Counted from the first letter of the stretch, positions 1 through 9,776 are shown. The stretch is DNA of 64,000 nucleotides from Paludibacter sp. 47-17 (GCA_001898935.1 MKVT01000013.1:310001-374000), one strand, 5' to 3'. Made by a program: numbers and translations. The notes: generated from the sequence alone by a model not told the origin.

Positions 1-1599
1 GGGCGGGCCCAGGGCGATTTCCGGATTGCAGGACCTACAAAAGCCTTGCGGTTCTCGGGCGATCTGATGGTAAACAGCGGACAGGTAACGGTGGATATAT
101 TACAAACCACCTACCGGTTCAACGACCGCGTAATACTTACACCCTACAATATAGCCCTGAATTCGCTTACCATGTATGATGAAGAACGAAACAGGGCCCG
201 GATCAACGGAAATATACGTCACGACGGCAGTTTCGACAATATGGAATACGATGTACGCATACTTACCGACAATCTGATGGTGATGAACACCACTTCGCAG
301 GACGACGACTTTTTTTACGGGAAAGCTTACGCGAGCGGACAAGCCCGGATTTTCGGCGATTTCTCGGAAACCAATATTGTGGTGAACGGGGTGTCGCGCC
401 CCAAAACGAAATGTTACTTGTCGATGGCCAGCACCTCGTCGGTTCTGGAAGGCGATTTCATCCGGTTCGAGAAAAAACAGACCAACGAGATCTACAATCC
501 GGTCGAAAACGAAGAAAAACGACGTGCGTTTACCGACGAAACACCTTTCAACGTAAAAACCGACATCCAGCTGGAACTCACTCCGGAAGCCGAGATCGAA
601 ATCCTGGTCGATCCCCGGGCGGGCGACAAGATTACCGGAAGAGGCAGAGGAAATCTGCGCATCCGATTCGACACCTTTTCGGATGTGGAGTTATTTGGAA
701 CCGTGGAAATGGATCAGGGGAATTACCTCTTTACGCTGCAAACGGTGATTCGAAAGGAATTCCGTATCAACCAGGGAAGTACAATCTCCTGGACTGGCGA
801 TCCGTTTGAAGCACAAGTAAACATCAATGGTTACTACCCGCTTACGGCCTCGCTCACCGACCTTATCGAGCCCGGCGAACTGCAGCAGATTACTTCGCGC
901 TCCACCGTACCGGTCCATTGCTTGTTGTACCTTACCGATGACCTCATGTCGCCCACCATCCGTTTTGGCATCGACCTGCCTTCGAGCGACGAGAGCGTGA
1001 AAAGCAGGGTTACCAACATCGTAAATACCGAAGAAATGATGAACCGGCAGATTTTGTACCTGCTGTTGTTTCATAAGTTTTTCACGCCCGACTATATGCG
1101 TACTACAGCTGCAGTCGGTGTAAACGAAGGCTTATCGTTTGCCACGGCAACCTTTAGCGCCCAGGTCAACAACTGGATACAAAGCACCCTGAATACGAAT
1201 GTGTTTTCGATCGGTGTCGACTGGCAAAAAACCAATGCCGAATCGGACGAAGTAAAAGCACAGATTCTGATTCAGCCCAACAACCGGCTGGTAATCAACG
1301 GCAATATCGGTTACCGCAACGATAATATCAGCGAAAATAAGTTTATCGGCGATTTCGACCTGGAATATAAACTGATCGAGTCGGGGAAACTCCGTTTTAC
1401 AGCCTACAATCACACGATCGACAGGGCTCAGTTGCGCGAGGCGAAAACTACACAGGGAGTGGGTTTGATTTACCGGGAAGATTTTAACAACGTGCGTGAA
1501 ATGTTTGAATACTACTGGGATAAAGTGAAGAAGGTATTTAAAAAACAGGACGAACAGGCGAAAAGGAAAGCGGCGCCGGCGGAAACATCAGCCAACTAA
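1..1599 (+). CDS. tamB: TamB-family translocation/assembly module protein, C-terminal part (5' truncated by window)
   Basis: The reading frame is open from base 1, and the track's start at 46 is only an internal TTG, so this is the 3' end of a longer gene. The visible ~530 residues are beta-rich with alternating polar and hydrophobic residues and hold the DUF490/TamB C-terminal region (for example DIQLELTPEAEIEILVDP and GRGRGNLRI). The protein ends in a lysine-rich tail. In the family, TamB is anchored in the inner membrane and spans the periplasm to reach the outer membrane, where it helps outer-membrane protein assembly or lipid transport. Bacteroidota homologues are usually well over 1,000 residues. 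The function is inferred from the family. Confidence 0.85.
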   Translation, partial: GRAQGDFRIAGPTKALRFSGDLMVNSGQVTVDILQTTYRFNDRVILTPYNIALNSLTMYDEERNRARINGNIRHDGSFDNMEYDVRILTDNLMVMNTTSQDDDFFYGKAYASGQARIFGDFSETNIVVNGVSRPKTKCYLSMASTSSVLEGDFIRFEKKQTNEIYNPVENEEKRRAFTDETPFNVKTDIQLELTPEAEIEILVDPRAGDKITGRGRGNLRIRFDTFSDVELFGTVEMDQGNYLFTLQTVIRKEFRINQGSTISWTGDPFEAQVNINGYYPLTASLTDLIEPGELQQITSRSTVPVHCLLYLTDDLMSPTIRFGIDLPSSDESVKSRVTNIVNTEEMMNRQILYLLLFHKFFTPDYMRTTAAVGVNEGLSFATATFSAQVNNWIQSTLNTNVFSIGVDWQKTNAESDEVKAQILIQPNNRLVINGNIGYRNDNISENKFIGDFDLEYKLIESGKLRFTAYNHTIDRAQLREAKTTQGVGLIYREDFNNVREMFEYYWDKVKKVFKKQDEQAKRKAAPAETSAN

Positions 1600-1701
1600 A
1601 ACCCTAACTAATTCTTAAGTAAAAAAAAGAGGCTGTCTCAACATAGAAATTAAGTCTCTGAGAATTGAATATTCAGATTTGTTCCCGGATAGGTATCCGA
1701 A

Positions 1702-1743
1702 TAAAAAAAGGGTGAAATCACCTTGTGATACACCCTCTTTTTT
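1702..1743 (-). terminator. Rho-independent terminator of rpmE2
   Basis: On the minus strand a GGGTG/CACCC stem, enclosing an inner ATCAC/GTGAT stem, is followed by a run of seven T. It lies just downstream of the L31 stop codon. Confidence 0.75.
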
Positions 1744-1764
1744 ACATCGCTCCGACGAAGCAGA

Positions 1765-2022
1765 TTATTTTTTCTCCATACGCTTTGCGTAACGGTTCAT
1801 AAACTTATCAACGCGACCTGCAGTATCCACCAGTTTCGACTTACCGGTATAGAAAGGATGTGACGAGCTCGAGATTTCAAGTTTAACAATCGGATAGGAA
1901 ACACCATCGATGTCAATGGTTTCCTTTGTGTTCACTGTTGAACGAGAGAAAAACGTATCGCCGTTCGACATGTCTTTAAACACAACTACGCGATAGCTTT
2001 CTGGGTGAATTCCACTTTTCAT
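1765..2022 (-). CDS. rpmE2: Type B 50S ribosomal protein L31
   Basis: This 85-residue protein starts [17 protein letters not shown] and contains [12 protein letters not shown], both typical of L31. It has no cysteines, so it lacks the zinc-ribbon CxxC pairs of type A L31 and is the zinc-independent type B form. L31 binds the central protuberance of the large ribosomal subunit. In other bacteria type B paralogues often replace type A under zinc limitation; no Zur site was identified here, and in Bacteroidota type B is commonly the only copy. The gene is monocistronic, with a candidate promoter box at 2068-2075 and a clear terminator. Confidence 0.96.
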   Translation of the reverse strand: MKSGIHPESYRVVVFKDMSNGDTFFSRSTVNTKETIDIDGVSYPIVKLEISSSSHPFYTGKSKLVDTAGRVDKFMNRYAKRMEKK

Positions 2023-2067
2023 ATCTTATTCTTATTTTATATTTTCGTGCACTTACATTTGGGCTTG

Positions 2068-2075
2068 CAAAAGTA
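2068..2075 (-). promoter_or_regulatory. Candidate -7 box for rpmE2
   Basis: The minus strand reads TACTTTTG, matching the Bacteroides consensus TAnnTTTG, about 45 nt upstream of the ATG. The -33 position holds only TTTT instead of TTTG. Confidence 0.5.
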
Positions 2076-2101
2076 CAATAATTTATTGAAATAAAAAACA
2101 T

Positions 2102-2845
2102 TCAGTCTAAAAAAATATTCTCCGGATACTGCACATCGGTCAGATAAAGCCCATGCGCCGGCATCGACACACCGGCTTTACAGCGATTCCGGGCTTCGAC
2201 CACCCCTTTCAGATCGTCGATCGACATCCTGCCATATCCAACTTCCAGCAAAGTGCCTACTACCGAACGCACCATATTTCTCAAAAAACGATCGGCGCCG
2301 ATCACAAATACCCATCCGCCGGACCGTGGTTCCCACGCTGCCCGGATTAATTTACAATTGTTGGTTTTCACATCGGTATGCAACTTACTGAAGCTCGTGA
2401 AATCGCGGTACTCCATCAGTACCGTGGCGGCCTGATTCATCAATCCGAAATCGGGCTCTCGATACAAACGCACCGAACGTTTCTCACTAAACACGTCCTT
2501 CCCGGTATGAACATGATACTCGTAATAACGGGCCGAGGCATCGAACCGGGCATGCGCATCGGGCAATACCTGCCTGACGCGATGCACGGCAATATCGTTG
2601 GGCAAAAGGCTGTTCATGCGTTGCAGAAAGTCGTCGTGCAACCCGCAATCAGTATCAAAATGTGCTACCATCAACCGGGCGTGAACTCCCGAGTCGGTGC
2701 GTCCGGCCCCTGTAACTGGTACCGGGCGGCGCAATAAAATCGCGAGCGACCGCTCCAGCACCTCCTGAACCGAAATCCCGTTGGGCTGTACCTGCCAGCC
2801 ATGATAAGCTGTACCGTTGTACGACAAATAAAGAAACCAGCGCAT
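2102..2845 (-). CDS. truA: tRNA pseudouridine(38-40) synthase TruA
   Basis: This 247-residue protein has the TruA length and the signature GRTDSGVHA at residues 48-56, in which Asp51 is the catalytic aspartate. Other family blocks are YNGTAYHGWQ near the N-terminus and RFLRNMVRSVVGTLLEVG near residue 185. The enzyme isomerises uridines 38, 39 and 40 in tRNA anticodon stems in the cytoplasm. The start follows a TATCTTTG box with a leader of about 18 nt. The gene is transcribed alone between rpmE2 and the divergent GH109-like gene. Confidence 0.96.
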   Translation of the reverse strand: MRWFLYLSYNGTAYHGWQVQPNGISVQEVLERSLAILLRRPVPVTGAGRTDSGVHARLMVAHFDTDCGLHDDFLQRMNSLLPNDIAVHRVRQVLPDAHARFDASARYYEYHVHTGKDVFSEKRSVRLYREPDFGLMNQAATVLMEYRDFTSFSKLHTDVKTNNCKLIRAAWEPRSGGWVFVIGADRFLRNMVRSVVGTLLEVGYGRMSIDDLKGVVEARNRCKAGVSMPAHGLYLTDVQYPENIFLD

Positions 2846-2869
2846 AACAATGAAGCCTTAAAGTTTCGG

Positions 2870-2877
2870 CAAAGATA
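2870..2877 (-). promoter_or_regulatory. Candidate -7 box for truA
   Basis: The minus strand reads TATCTTTG, a full match to TAnnTTTG, 25 nt upstream of the truA ATG. The sequence at -33 (TTCT) is only a partial match. Confidence 0.5.
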
Positions 2878-2985
2878 GTGATTTCTTAAAAATTGAAGAA
2901 TCGCACGATACGATTGCTGTTTCTAAATTATTTTATTAATTTTACAGCCGAAACTAAATTAACAACCAATTCACATCCTCTGTTT

Positions 2986-4362
2986 ATGAAACGACTTTTT
3001 TTTATGGTACTGGTAGCCCTGCTACTGCCTCAACTCAATGAAGTGGAAGCTTCGAAAGGAACCGGAAAACAAAATCCAATTGTTGTAAAATCGCCTAAAA
3101 GAGCAAAAGGACAAACCGATGTAATCGAACTTCGCGCAGCTCCTATCGACACCGTACGGGTTGCCTTTATCGGACTCGGCAACCGCGGCGTAGGCGCCGT
3201 GCACCGGTTCACGTTCATCCCTACTGCAAAAATCACCGTATTGTGCGACGTCAATCCCGATTACGTCAAACGCTCGGTCGACTACCTGACCAACAAGGGG
3301 ATACCCGCTCCTGCTACCTATACGGGTGCCGACGACTGGAAAAAAGTATGCGAACGCGAAGATGTCGATCTGGTGTATGTATGTACGCACTGGGATTTGC
3401 ACCATCCTATCGGGGTGTATGCCATGAAACAGGGAAAACACGTGGCACTGGAACTGCCCGCCGGACTCACCATGGAAGAAATCTGGGACCTGGTGGACAC
3501 TTCGGAAAAAACCCGTCAGCACTGCATGATGCTCGAGAACTGCAATTACGACTTCTTCGAGATGGCCACACTCAACATGGCCCAGAAAGGCCTGTTCGGT
3601 GAAATCGTTCACGCCGAAGGTGCTTACATACACGACCTGCGCGACCTCAACTTCAGCGAAACCTACTATTGGAACAAATGGAGACTGAAAGCCAACGCCA
3701 CAGAAGAAGGAAACCTTTATCCTACTCACGGCCTGGGCCCGATCGCCCATGCGATGAACATTCACCGCGGCGACAAAATGAACTACCTGGTAACCGTTTC
3801 GTCGGATCAATTCGGAATGACAGAATACGCCAAAAAGAAGTTTGGCGAAAATTCGCCTCAGGCCAAAGCCGAATATAAACACGGCGACATCAACACCACG
3901 CTCGTCAAAACCGAGAAAGGAAAAACAATGATGATTCAGCACGACGTTACCAGCCCCCGCCCCTACAGCCGCCATCATGTTTTAAGCGGAACCAAGGGAT
4001 TTGCACAGAAATATCCTGTACGCGGACTGGCATTCGATCCCAATGCGCACGGTTTCCTGAGCAACGAAAAAATGGAAGCCATGCTGAAAGAATACGAACA
4101 TCCCATTGTTCAAGAAGTGGGCGAACTGGCCCGTAAAGTGGGTGGACATGGCGGAATGGACTTTATCATGGATTATCGCCTGGTGTACTGCCTCAACAAC
4201 GGCCTGCCGCTCGATCAGGACGTGTACGATGCCGCCGAATGGTCGTGCCTTGTGCCGCTCACGAAACTGTCGGTTCAAAACGGCGGCCGCCCGGTTCAGA
4301 TACCCGACTTCACCCGTGGAGCCTGGAACAAAGTAAACACAGTCACTTACTACACAAAATAA
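2986..4362 (+). CDS. Gfo/Idh/MocA-fold glycosidase, GH109-like (alpha-N-acetylgalactosaminidase family)
   Basis: The track's start at 2893 is a TTG. The ATG at 2986 is preferred because it opens a signal peptide (MKRLFFMVLVALLLPQ) and leaves 458 residues. A Rossmann NAD motif, FIGLGNRGVG, sits at residues 61-70. The block KHCMMLEN-type (here QHCMMLENCNYDFFE) followed by EGAYIHDLRD and YPTHGLGPIAHAMNI is typical of GH109. These enzymes hydrolyse alpha-GalNAc linkages by an NAD-dependent redox elimination mechanism in the cell envelope. The gene converges on the sialic-acid/N-glycan operon, which fits glycoprotein glycan use. Several GH109 members have unproven substrates, so the specificity is inferred. 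Confidence 0.85.
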   Translation: MKRLFFMVLVALLLPQLNEVEASKGTGKQNPIVVKSPKRAKGQTDVIELRAAPIDTVRVAFIGLGNRGVGAVHRFTFIPTAKITVLCDVNPDYVKRSVDYLTNKGIPAPATYTGADDWKKVCEREDVDLVYVCTHWDLHHPIGVYAMKQGKHVALELPAGLTMEEIWDLVDTSEKTRQHCMMLENCNYDFFEMATLNMAQKGLFGEIVHAEGAYIHDLRDLNFSETYYWNKWRLKANATEEGNLYPTHGLGPIAHAMNIHRGDKMNYLVTVSSDQFGMTEYAKKKFGENSPQAKAEYKHGDINTTLVKTEKGKTMMIQHDVTSPRPYSRHHVLSGTKGFAQKYPVRGLAFDPNAHGFLSNEKMEAMLKEYEHPIVQEVGELARKVGGHGGMDFIMDYRLVYCLNNGLPLDQDVYDAAEWSCLVPLTKLSVQNGGRPVQIPDFTRGAWNKVNTVTYYTK

Positions 4363-4373
4363 CACCCGAAAGC

Positions 4374-4412
4374 AAATGCCCGGTCACGCTTCAATGCAAA
4401 CCGGGCATTTAT
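4374..4412 (+). terminator. Terminator after the GH109-like gene
   Basis: An 8-bp perfect stem, ATGCCCGG/CCGGGCAT, is followed by TTATAT. It starts about 12 nt after the stop codon. Confidence 0.65.
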
Positions 4413-4429
4413 ATATCTCCCCCATAAAA

Positions 4430-4494
4430 AAAGGCCGGAAAACCACCTTTCAACAACCAGGCAATATCCTGGTCGAAAGACAGTTTTCCGGTCT
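4430..4494 (-). terminator. Terminator at the end of the glycan operon
   Basis: On the minus strand GACCGGAAAAC pairs with GTTTTCCGGCC and is followed directly by a T run. A CCAGG/CCTGG helix sits inside the loop. It lies just after the sialate lyase stop. Confidence 0.7.
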
Positions 4495-4510
4495 TGCTTT
4501 TATTGCTCGT

Positions 4511-5437
4511 TCAAAACCGGTTACAACGCTCAAAAAAATTGATAGCCTCCAGTTCTTTTTTCATGGAAGCTTCTTCGGCATCGGTCATATTCTGAAACGG
4601 AGTGCGGTTTTTACCCAAATCGAGCCCAATTAATTTCATAATGCGCTTCCCGCCCACGATATTACCACGGTAATTCACAATCACATTAATCACATCCTGC
4701 GAAAAGTTCTGCAATTCGCGCGCCGTCGCCAGATCGCCTTCGGCCCAGGCCTTACCAATACCAACCAGAGCCCTGCCGTTATAATTGGTCGTGCCGCCGA
4801 TTCCACCCTGCGCACCACCCATCACAAGAGCCGAAAGAATGGTCTCGTCCTGACCATGAAGCATATCGAACTTCCCGCCGGCATACTTCATACATTGATT
4901 GTATTCGTACAAACTCTCGTAAGTATACTTAATACCGGCAAAATTCGGTATACGGCCATCGACAGCCTTCAGAAAAGGCAACATGGGCAGAAAAACACCA
5001 CTTAATGCCGGAATATGATAAAAATAAAACGGCAACCCGGGAGCACCCTCGGCAATCTCTTCACAATACTTGACCAACTCCTCGACACGGCCGGCCTTCG
5101 GAAACGGACTCGCCATCGCTCCTACTCCCCAGGCCCCTATCTGCTGAGCATGCCCGGCCAGCTTCCGGCTCGACTTCACACAGGTAGCACCCACATGCAC
5201 GATCACCTTAAAACCGGCAGGCGAAACCCGCACCCATTCCTCGGCAAGCAGCATGCGTTCCTCTTCGGTGAGCATATACCCCTCGCCGCTGGAACCGTTT
5301 ATAAACACACCCTGCAATCCGTTCTTCTGCAACATCGCCGCATAGGCAGCGATAGGCTTTAAATTCACTTCTCCCCGCTCGTCGAACGGCGTAAAAGGAG
5401 CATTAATCAATCCTTTAATCTTTTCCATATCTCTCAT
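4511..5437 (-). CDS. nanA: N-acetylneuraminate lyase (DapA/NanA family)
   Basis: Cytosolic class I aldolase that splits N-acetylneuraminate into pyruvate and ManNAc. Counted from the second ATG (5428, MEKIKGLINAPFTPF), the pyruvate-binding GSSGEG is at residues 45-50, the Tyr of YFYHIP near 137 and the Schiff-base Lys of GIKYTY at 167. These residues separate sialate lyases from dihydrodipicolinate synthases. The 5428 start is more likely than 5437 because family members begin at MEKIKG. It is the last gene of the operon, 65 nt after the GH92 gene. The AGE epimerase that would use its ManNAc is the first gene. Confidence 0.92.
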   Translation of the reverse strand: MRDMEKIKGLINAPFTPFDERGEVNLKPIAAYAAMLQKNGLQGVFINGSSGEGYMLTEEERMLLAEEWVRVSPAGFKVIVHVGATCVKSSRKLAGHAQQIGAWGVGAMASPFPKAGRVEELVKYCEEIAEGAPGLPFYFYHIPALSGVFLPMLPFLKAVDGRIPNFAGIKYTYESLYEYNQCMKYAGGKFDMLHGQDETILSALVMGGAQGGIGGTTNYNGRALVGIGKAWAEGDLATARELQNFSQDVINVIVNYRGNIVGGKRIMKLIGLDLGKNRTPFQNMTDAEEASMKKELEAINFFERCNRF

Positions 5438-5501
5438 GGTATTTAATAATCGTACAAATATAAATAAATTATTTTAATAATTATCCGTTCGATAAAAAAT
5501 T

Positions 5502-7745
5502 TTATCTAAATCGATCCGAGACCTGAAAATTCAACTTCCCCGCTTTCAGCAGCTCCTGATGAGTAATACGGAACTCCTTCACCGTACGTGAACCCACCTT
5601 CACCGCAGTCGTATAGGGATTGGCGCTTGCACTGGCCGACGTTTCGATCACCAGCTTATCGCGCCCGTGCACCCCGGGATCGAGTCGGATCTCGATCCTG
5701 TCGAAGACCGGAGTAGTCAAGGTATACTCGGCAACTCCCGGCACATCGGGATAAAAACCCATCATACTGAACACCGCCCAGGCCGACATCGTTCCGGTGT
5801 CGTCGTTACCCGGTATGCCTTTGGGCTTATTTTTATAGTGCCGATCCAGCAACCGCCGCACCTCCTTTTGCGTTCGCCAGGCTTCATCGGGAAAATAGCT
5901 AAAAAGATAAGGATATGCTATATCGGGCTCATTGGCCGGATCGTAACGATCCAGATCGAACACCGACTGCAATTGAGCCACAAAAGCCTTTTTCCCTCCC
6001 ATCAACCGGGTCAGGCCTTTCACATCGTGAGGCACATAAAAGGTATAGTTCCATGCATTACCCTCGTGAAAACCCGGGCTCGGCTCAAAATTTTCACCTT
6101 GCATCGGATTAAATGGCGAATAAAACTTCCCGTCGGGCAATCGCGGTCGCAATGTACCGTATTCGGCACTATAATAATGCCGATAGCCCAGCGAACGTTT
6201 ATAGAACAATCCGGCATCGTTTTTTTTGCCCAACTGCCCGGCCAGAGTCGAAAGGGCAAAATCGGCAATATAATATTCCAGCGCATGCGACACCGAATTA
6301 TCGTATTGCTCTCGTAAAGGAATATAACCCAGCTGCATATAATCGTCGTTATCGGGACGCAGCAAATTCTGACTTCCCGGCAAGGTAGCCGATTTATACA
6401 TAGCCTCATAGGCCAGGTGAATATCGAAATCGCGTAAGCCCTTCATCCAGCTATCCACGATCACAGGGATGGAAGGATCGCCCTCCATGGTCAGCGTTTC
6501 GCGGCCATACAGCTCCCATTTGGGCAACCAGCCATGTTCGCGGTACATATCGAGCATCGAGCGAATCATATCGATTTGCCGTTCGGGATATACCAGGGTC
6601 ATGAGCTGATGCACATTGCGGTAGGTATCCCACAACGAAAACACAGTATAGCGGTTTCGTGAAGTTGTTTTAATTTCGTGACTTTCCATGGCCGGATATT
6701 CACCATTCACATCCTGCAAAATATTCGGATGTATGAGCGTATGGTACAAGGCGGTATAAAACACTGCTTTTTGATCGCCGGTACCTCCTTCTACTTTTAT
6801 ACGCGACAACAAGGTGTTCCACTCCTCACGACTTTCCGTGCGAATCTGATCAAAATTTTTATCGAGCTGTTCGGCAATCAGGTTCAGACGGGCATTTTCG
6901 ACACTCACGAACGAAACTCCCAGACTCACCTCTACGGCTTCTCCCTCCCGGGTATCGAACGACAACCAAACACCCACATCATCGCCACTCATCTCCTTTC
7001 GGTACGAAGTGTACAATTTATATTTACCGGCTGTTGTATCCCACTGGGCCTCGACTCCCATCGGACGCATCTTTTTCCAGAAGCCCGACGACGAAGGGAC
7101 CTTATGTACCTTCATCACAAAATAAACCGGGAAGACTGCCTGCGGAGCATAACAAAATCCACCCAATAATTTCGAACCCTCAATTTCGTTCTCCCCTACA
7201 AACCGCACCGTAGCTCCTGTTTCGTTGGTAAGACCTTCGCCCAGATTCAGCAAAATATTGGAATGCCCCCTCGGAAAGGTAAAACGCGCCCTGCCTGTGC
7301 GGAGCGTAGAGGTGACCTCGGCCAGCACATTGTATTTCGACAACCGTACCGAATAATATCCCGGACCGGCTTGTTCGTCGGCATACAGCGAACCGTATTC
7401 CCTATAATCAGGATTCACTCCGCCCGTAGTAGGCATCAGCAACAAAGAGCCCAGGTCGGGGCAGCCTACTCCACTCAGGTTCACATGCGAAAAACCCGTC
7501 AGGAACTTATTGGTGTGATCATAAGGCGTCGACCACCATTGCCGGTCCTTGTCAAACCGGTTCAGATCGGACCCCATCACATTGAAGGGTACCACCGACA
7601 TCAATCCGTTGGGACGAACCGCTCCGGGATGCGTGGTGCCGTAATTAGTGGTACCGATAAAAGGGTTGACATAATCGACCGGTTCCTGTGCCGCCAGCAC
7701 TTGTACTGCAAGCAGCGCCACCAGGCAGGATAATTGTATTTTCAT
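5502..7745 (-). CDS. GH92 family alpha-mannosidase (first copy)
   Basis: The 747-residue protein has a cleavable signal peptide (MKIQLSCLVALLAVQVLAAQ) and starts its mature part with DYVNPFIGT, the usual GH92 opening. Further GH92 blocks are LWDTYRNVHQLMTLVYPE, EGNAWNYTFYVPHDV (with the proposed acid Glu) and GNDDTGTMSAWAVFSMMGFYP. GH92 enzymes are calcium-dependent, inverting exo-alpha-mannosidases acting on N-glycans or mannans in the periplasm. The substrate-site block reads NEPDIAYPYLF, whereas the fused GH92 upstream has NEPSHH, so the two probably differ in linkage preference. It lies 53 nt downstream of a GH20 gene in the same operon. Confidence 0.93.
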   Translation of the reverse strand: MKIQLSCLVALLAVQVLAAQEPVDYVNPFIGTTNYGTTHPGAVRPNGLMSVVPFNVMGSDLNRFDKDRQWWSTPYDHTNKFLTGFSHVNLSGVGCPDLGSLLLMPTTGGVNPDYREYGSLYADEQAGPGYYSVRLSKYNVLAEVTSTLRTGRARFTFPRGHSNILLNLGEGLTNETGATVRFVGENEIEGSKLLGGFCYAPQAVFPVYFVMKVHKVPSSSGFWKKMRPMGVEAQWDTTAGKYKLYTSYRKEMSGDDVGVWLSFDTREGEAVEVSLGVSFVSVENARLNLIAEQLDKNFDQIRTESREEWNTLLSRIKVEGGTGDQKAVFYTALYHTLIHPNILQDVNGEYPAMESHEIKTTSRNRYTVFSLWDTYRNVHQLMTLVYPERQIDMIRSMLDMYREHGWLPKWELYGRETLTMEGDPSIPVIVDSWMKGLRDFDIHLAYEAMYKSATLPGSQNLLRPDNDDYMQLGYIPLREQYDNSVSHALEYYIADFALSTLAGQLGKKNDAGLFYKRSLGYRHYYSAEYGTLRPRLPDGKFYSPFNPMQGENFEPSPGFHEGNAWNYTFYVPHDVKGLTRLMGGKKAFVAQLQSVFDLDRYDPANEPDIAYPYLFSYFPDEAWRTQKEVRRLLDRHYKNKPKGIPGNDDTGTMSAWAVFSMMGFYPDVPGVAEYTLTTPVFDRIEIRLDPGVHGRDKLVIETSASASANPYTTAVKVGSRTVKEFRITHQELLKAGKLNFQVSDRFR

Positions 7746-7798
7746 ATTTTCGTTTCTAAATAAGTACGTACCAAAACCGCATCAGTTCCTCTCGATGC

Positions 7799-9775
7799 TT
7801 ACTCGACAATCACTTCATCGGTAAAAATCCAGCCTCCCAATTCCTTGCTGCTTTGTGCCGAAATTTTCACAAACCGGGCTCTCGCCCGTCCCTTCCATTC
7901 ACAGGTACGGAAAGCAACCGCCCCGGTTTTCACCACCTCGAACTGTTGATGGTATAGCCTGGTATAGCTTTCGCCATCCTCCGATATTTCCACTGTGAAA
8001 CCGGCAGGCAGATACACTTCGGCTCCCTCGCTCTGGATAAAATCAAGCGCGACCGACTTCAATCGCGTGACTTGATCGAGATCGATCACCAACTCCAACC
8101 GGCGCGGCGAAATAAATCCCTGCCACCGTCCGTCGCCGTAGGTCCAGCCACCCCGCCAACCGTCGGTCAGCGCACTGTCGCCACCGGCAGCATACACCTT
8201 CGCGTACGGAGCCAGGTAAGCTACCCGCTTTCCAAGCGCCTTATGGCTCACCCTCGACTTAGCCGCAGGCCGGTTTCCCAGCTCATTCTTCAGCTCAAAC
8301 GGACGATAAGCCATCGCCTTCAGGTAATCCACTTCACGCAAAGCAGCCTTGCGAAACAACGAATACGATTTATTTTCCGCTTTCGACCAGCCAATTTCGG
8401 AAAGCGCCATCGCCCTGGGCCAAAGCATGGTTTCGGCATGAGCTTCGGCCGACACATACTCGGTCCATAAATTGGCCTGCACACCCAGCATCGAATCGCG
8501 ATCCACCCGGTGAGCGACGGTACCAAAGGGTTCGTAGGAGTAAATCTTTTCCAGCGGCGTAAATCCGCCAATAGCTTCAGGCTGCGTATGAGGTGCGTCC
8601 TGATAAGCATCGAGGTAACAATATTCACCGGGCGACATTATAGCTGCGTGCTGTCCGGTGAGCAGGGCAGCAGCACCTCCTCCCTCTCCCCGCCACGACA
8701 TCACCGTTGCACCAGCCGGTATGCCGCCTTCAATTATCTCGTCCCAACCGAGCAACCTGCGGCCATTCTGCCGCAAAAAGCTTCCCACCTGGGATACAAA
8801 CCAGCTTTGTAGTTCTTTTTCGTTGTGTAAACCATGATCGTGTATGCGCGCCTGGCAATCCGCACATTTCTCCCACGACGATTTATTCGCCTCATCGCCA
8901 CCAATATGAATAAAACGGGAAGGAAACAAGTCCATCACTTCGGTCAATACATTTTTAATAAATGCCAGCGTAGTGTCCTTCCCCGGGCAAAACTCGCCAT
9001 GATGGTAAGGCATGCCGGTACACGAAAGCTCGGGATATACCGCCAGCACCTCCTCCGAATGTCCCGGCATTTCAATTTCAGGAATAATGGTGATATGCCG
9101 TTCGGCAGCGTACCGGATAATCTCACGCATATCATCCTTGCTGTAAAACCCTCCTTGCGCTCCGGGAGTATCGCGATGCAGGTAGTTACGGTCGCCGTTC
9201 CACCAGGGCTTCCACTCCCGGTGTGTTCGCCAGGCAGCCACCTCGGTAAGCAGCGGATAACGGTCGATCTGCAACCTCCATCCGGCCGCATCGGTAAGAT
9301 GCAAATGCAAGGTATTCAACTTATACCGGGCCATGGCATCGAGTTGTTTCAGAATAAAGGCCTTCGGATAAAAATGACGCGACACATCCAGCATCAATCC
9401 ACGGTAAGCAAAACGCGGACTATCGGCAATTCGAACCGAAGGAATGCGCATCACTCCCGACCTCGACACCTTCATGAGCTGAGCAAGCGTCTGCAGTCCA
9501 TAAAAATGACCCTTCTCATGACGGGCTTCCACCCGAATACCTGCAGGACTTACCTCCAGCCGGTAACTCTCGTCCGACGGAAACCTCATCCGGTCCGGAG
9601 AGACAACCACCTCCACCTGTTCCCGCAGCCAAACTTCCGGAGCGCCGTGTATTGCGGCTTTATACTCTCCCTTACGCCATTCCACAGAAGCCGGAACCGG
9701 GATTATGCGCACACGCTCCCGGGCACAAACCCACGAAAACTGTCCCACCAATACGATGATCATCAATATTCTCAT
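7799..9775 (-). CDS. GH20 beta-N-acetylhexosaminidase with C-terminal F5/8-type domain
   Basis: The 658-residue protein has an N-terminal signal peptide, a GH20b domain to about residue 120 and a GH20 TIM barrel that starts at RFAYRGLMLDVSRHF. The catalytic pair D294-E295 lies in HIGGDEANKSSW, where Asp orients the substrate acetamido group and Glu is the general acid. It releases terminal beta-GlcNAc or GalNAc in the periplasm. After about residue 490 there is a discoidin-like beta-sandwich (LELVIDLDQVTRLKSVALDF). Unlike the other GH20 in this operon it lacks a chitobiase-type FN3-like domain. Only one base separates it from the upstream fusion gene, which suggests translational coupling. 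Confidence 0.93.
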   Translation of the reverse strand: MRILMIIVLVGQFSWVCARERVRIIPVPASVEWRKGEYKAAIHGAPEVWLREQVEVVVSPDRMRFPSDESYRLEVSPAGIRVEARHEKGHFYGLQTLAQLMKVSRSGVMRIPSVRIADSPRFAYRGLMLDVSRHFYPKAFILKQLDAMARYKLNTLHLHLTDAAGWRLQIDRYPLLTEVAAWRTHREWKPWWNGDRNYLHRDTPGAQGGFYSKDDMREIIRYAAERHITIIPEIEMPGHSEEVLAVYPELSCTGMPYHHGEFCPGKDTTLAFIKNVLTEVMDLFPSRFIHIGGDEANKSSWEKCADCQARIHDHGLHNEKELQSWFVSQVGSFLRQNGRRLLGWDEIIEGGIPAGATVMSWRGEGGGAAALLTGQHAAIMSPGEYCYLDAYQDAPHTQPEAIGGFTPLEKIYSYEPFGTVAHRVDRDSMLGVQANLWTEYVSAEAHAETMLWPRAMALSEIGWSKAENKSYSLFRKAALREVDYLKAMAYRPFELKNELGNRPAAKSRVSHKALGKRVAYLAPYAKVYAAGGDSALTDGWRGGWTYGDGRWQGFISPRRLELVIDLDQVTRLKSVALDFIQSEGAEVYLPAGFTVEISEDGESYTRLYHQQFEVVKTGAVAFRTCEWKGRARARFVKISAQSSKELGGWIFTDEVIVE

Positions 9776-9776
9776 A

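Noticed and set aside
1631-1644. GAGGCTGTCTCAA motif after tamB, often seen near terminators or transposon ends in Bacteroidota
   Set aside because: Only one half is present, with no complementary arm or transposase nearby.
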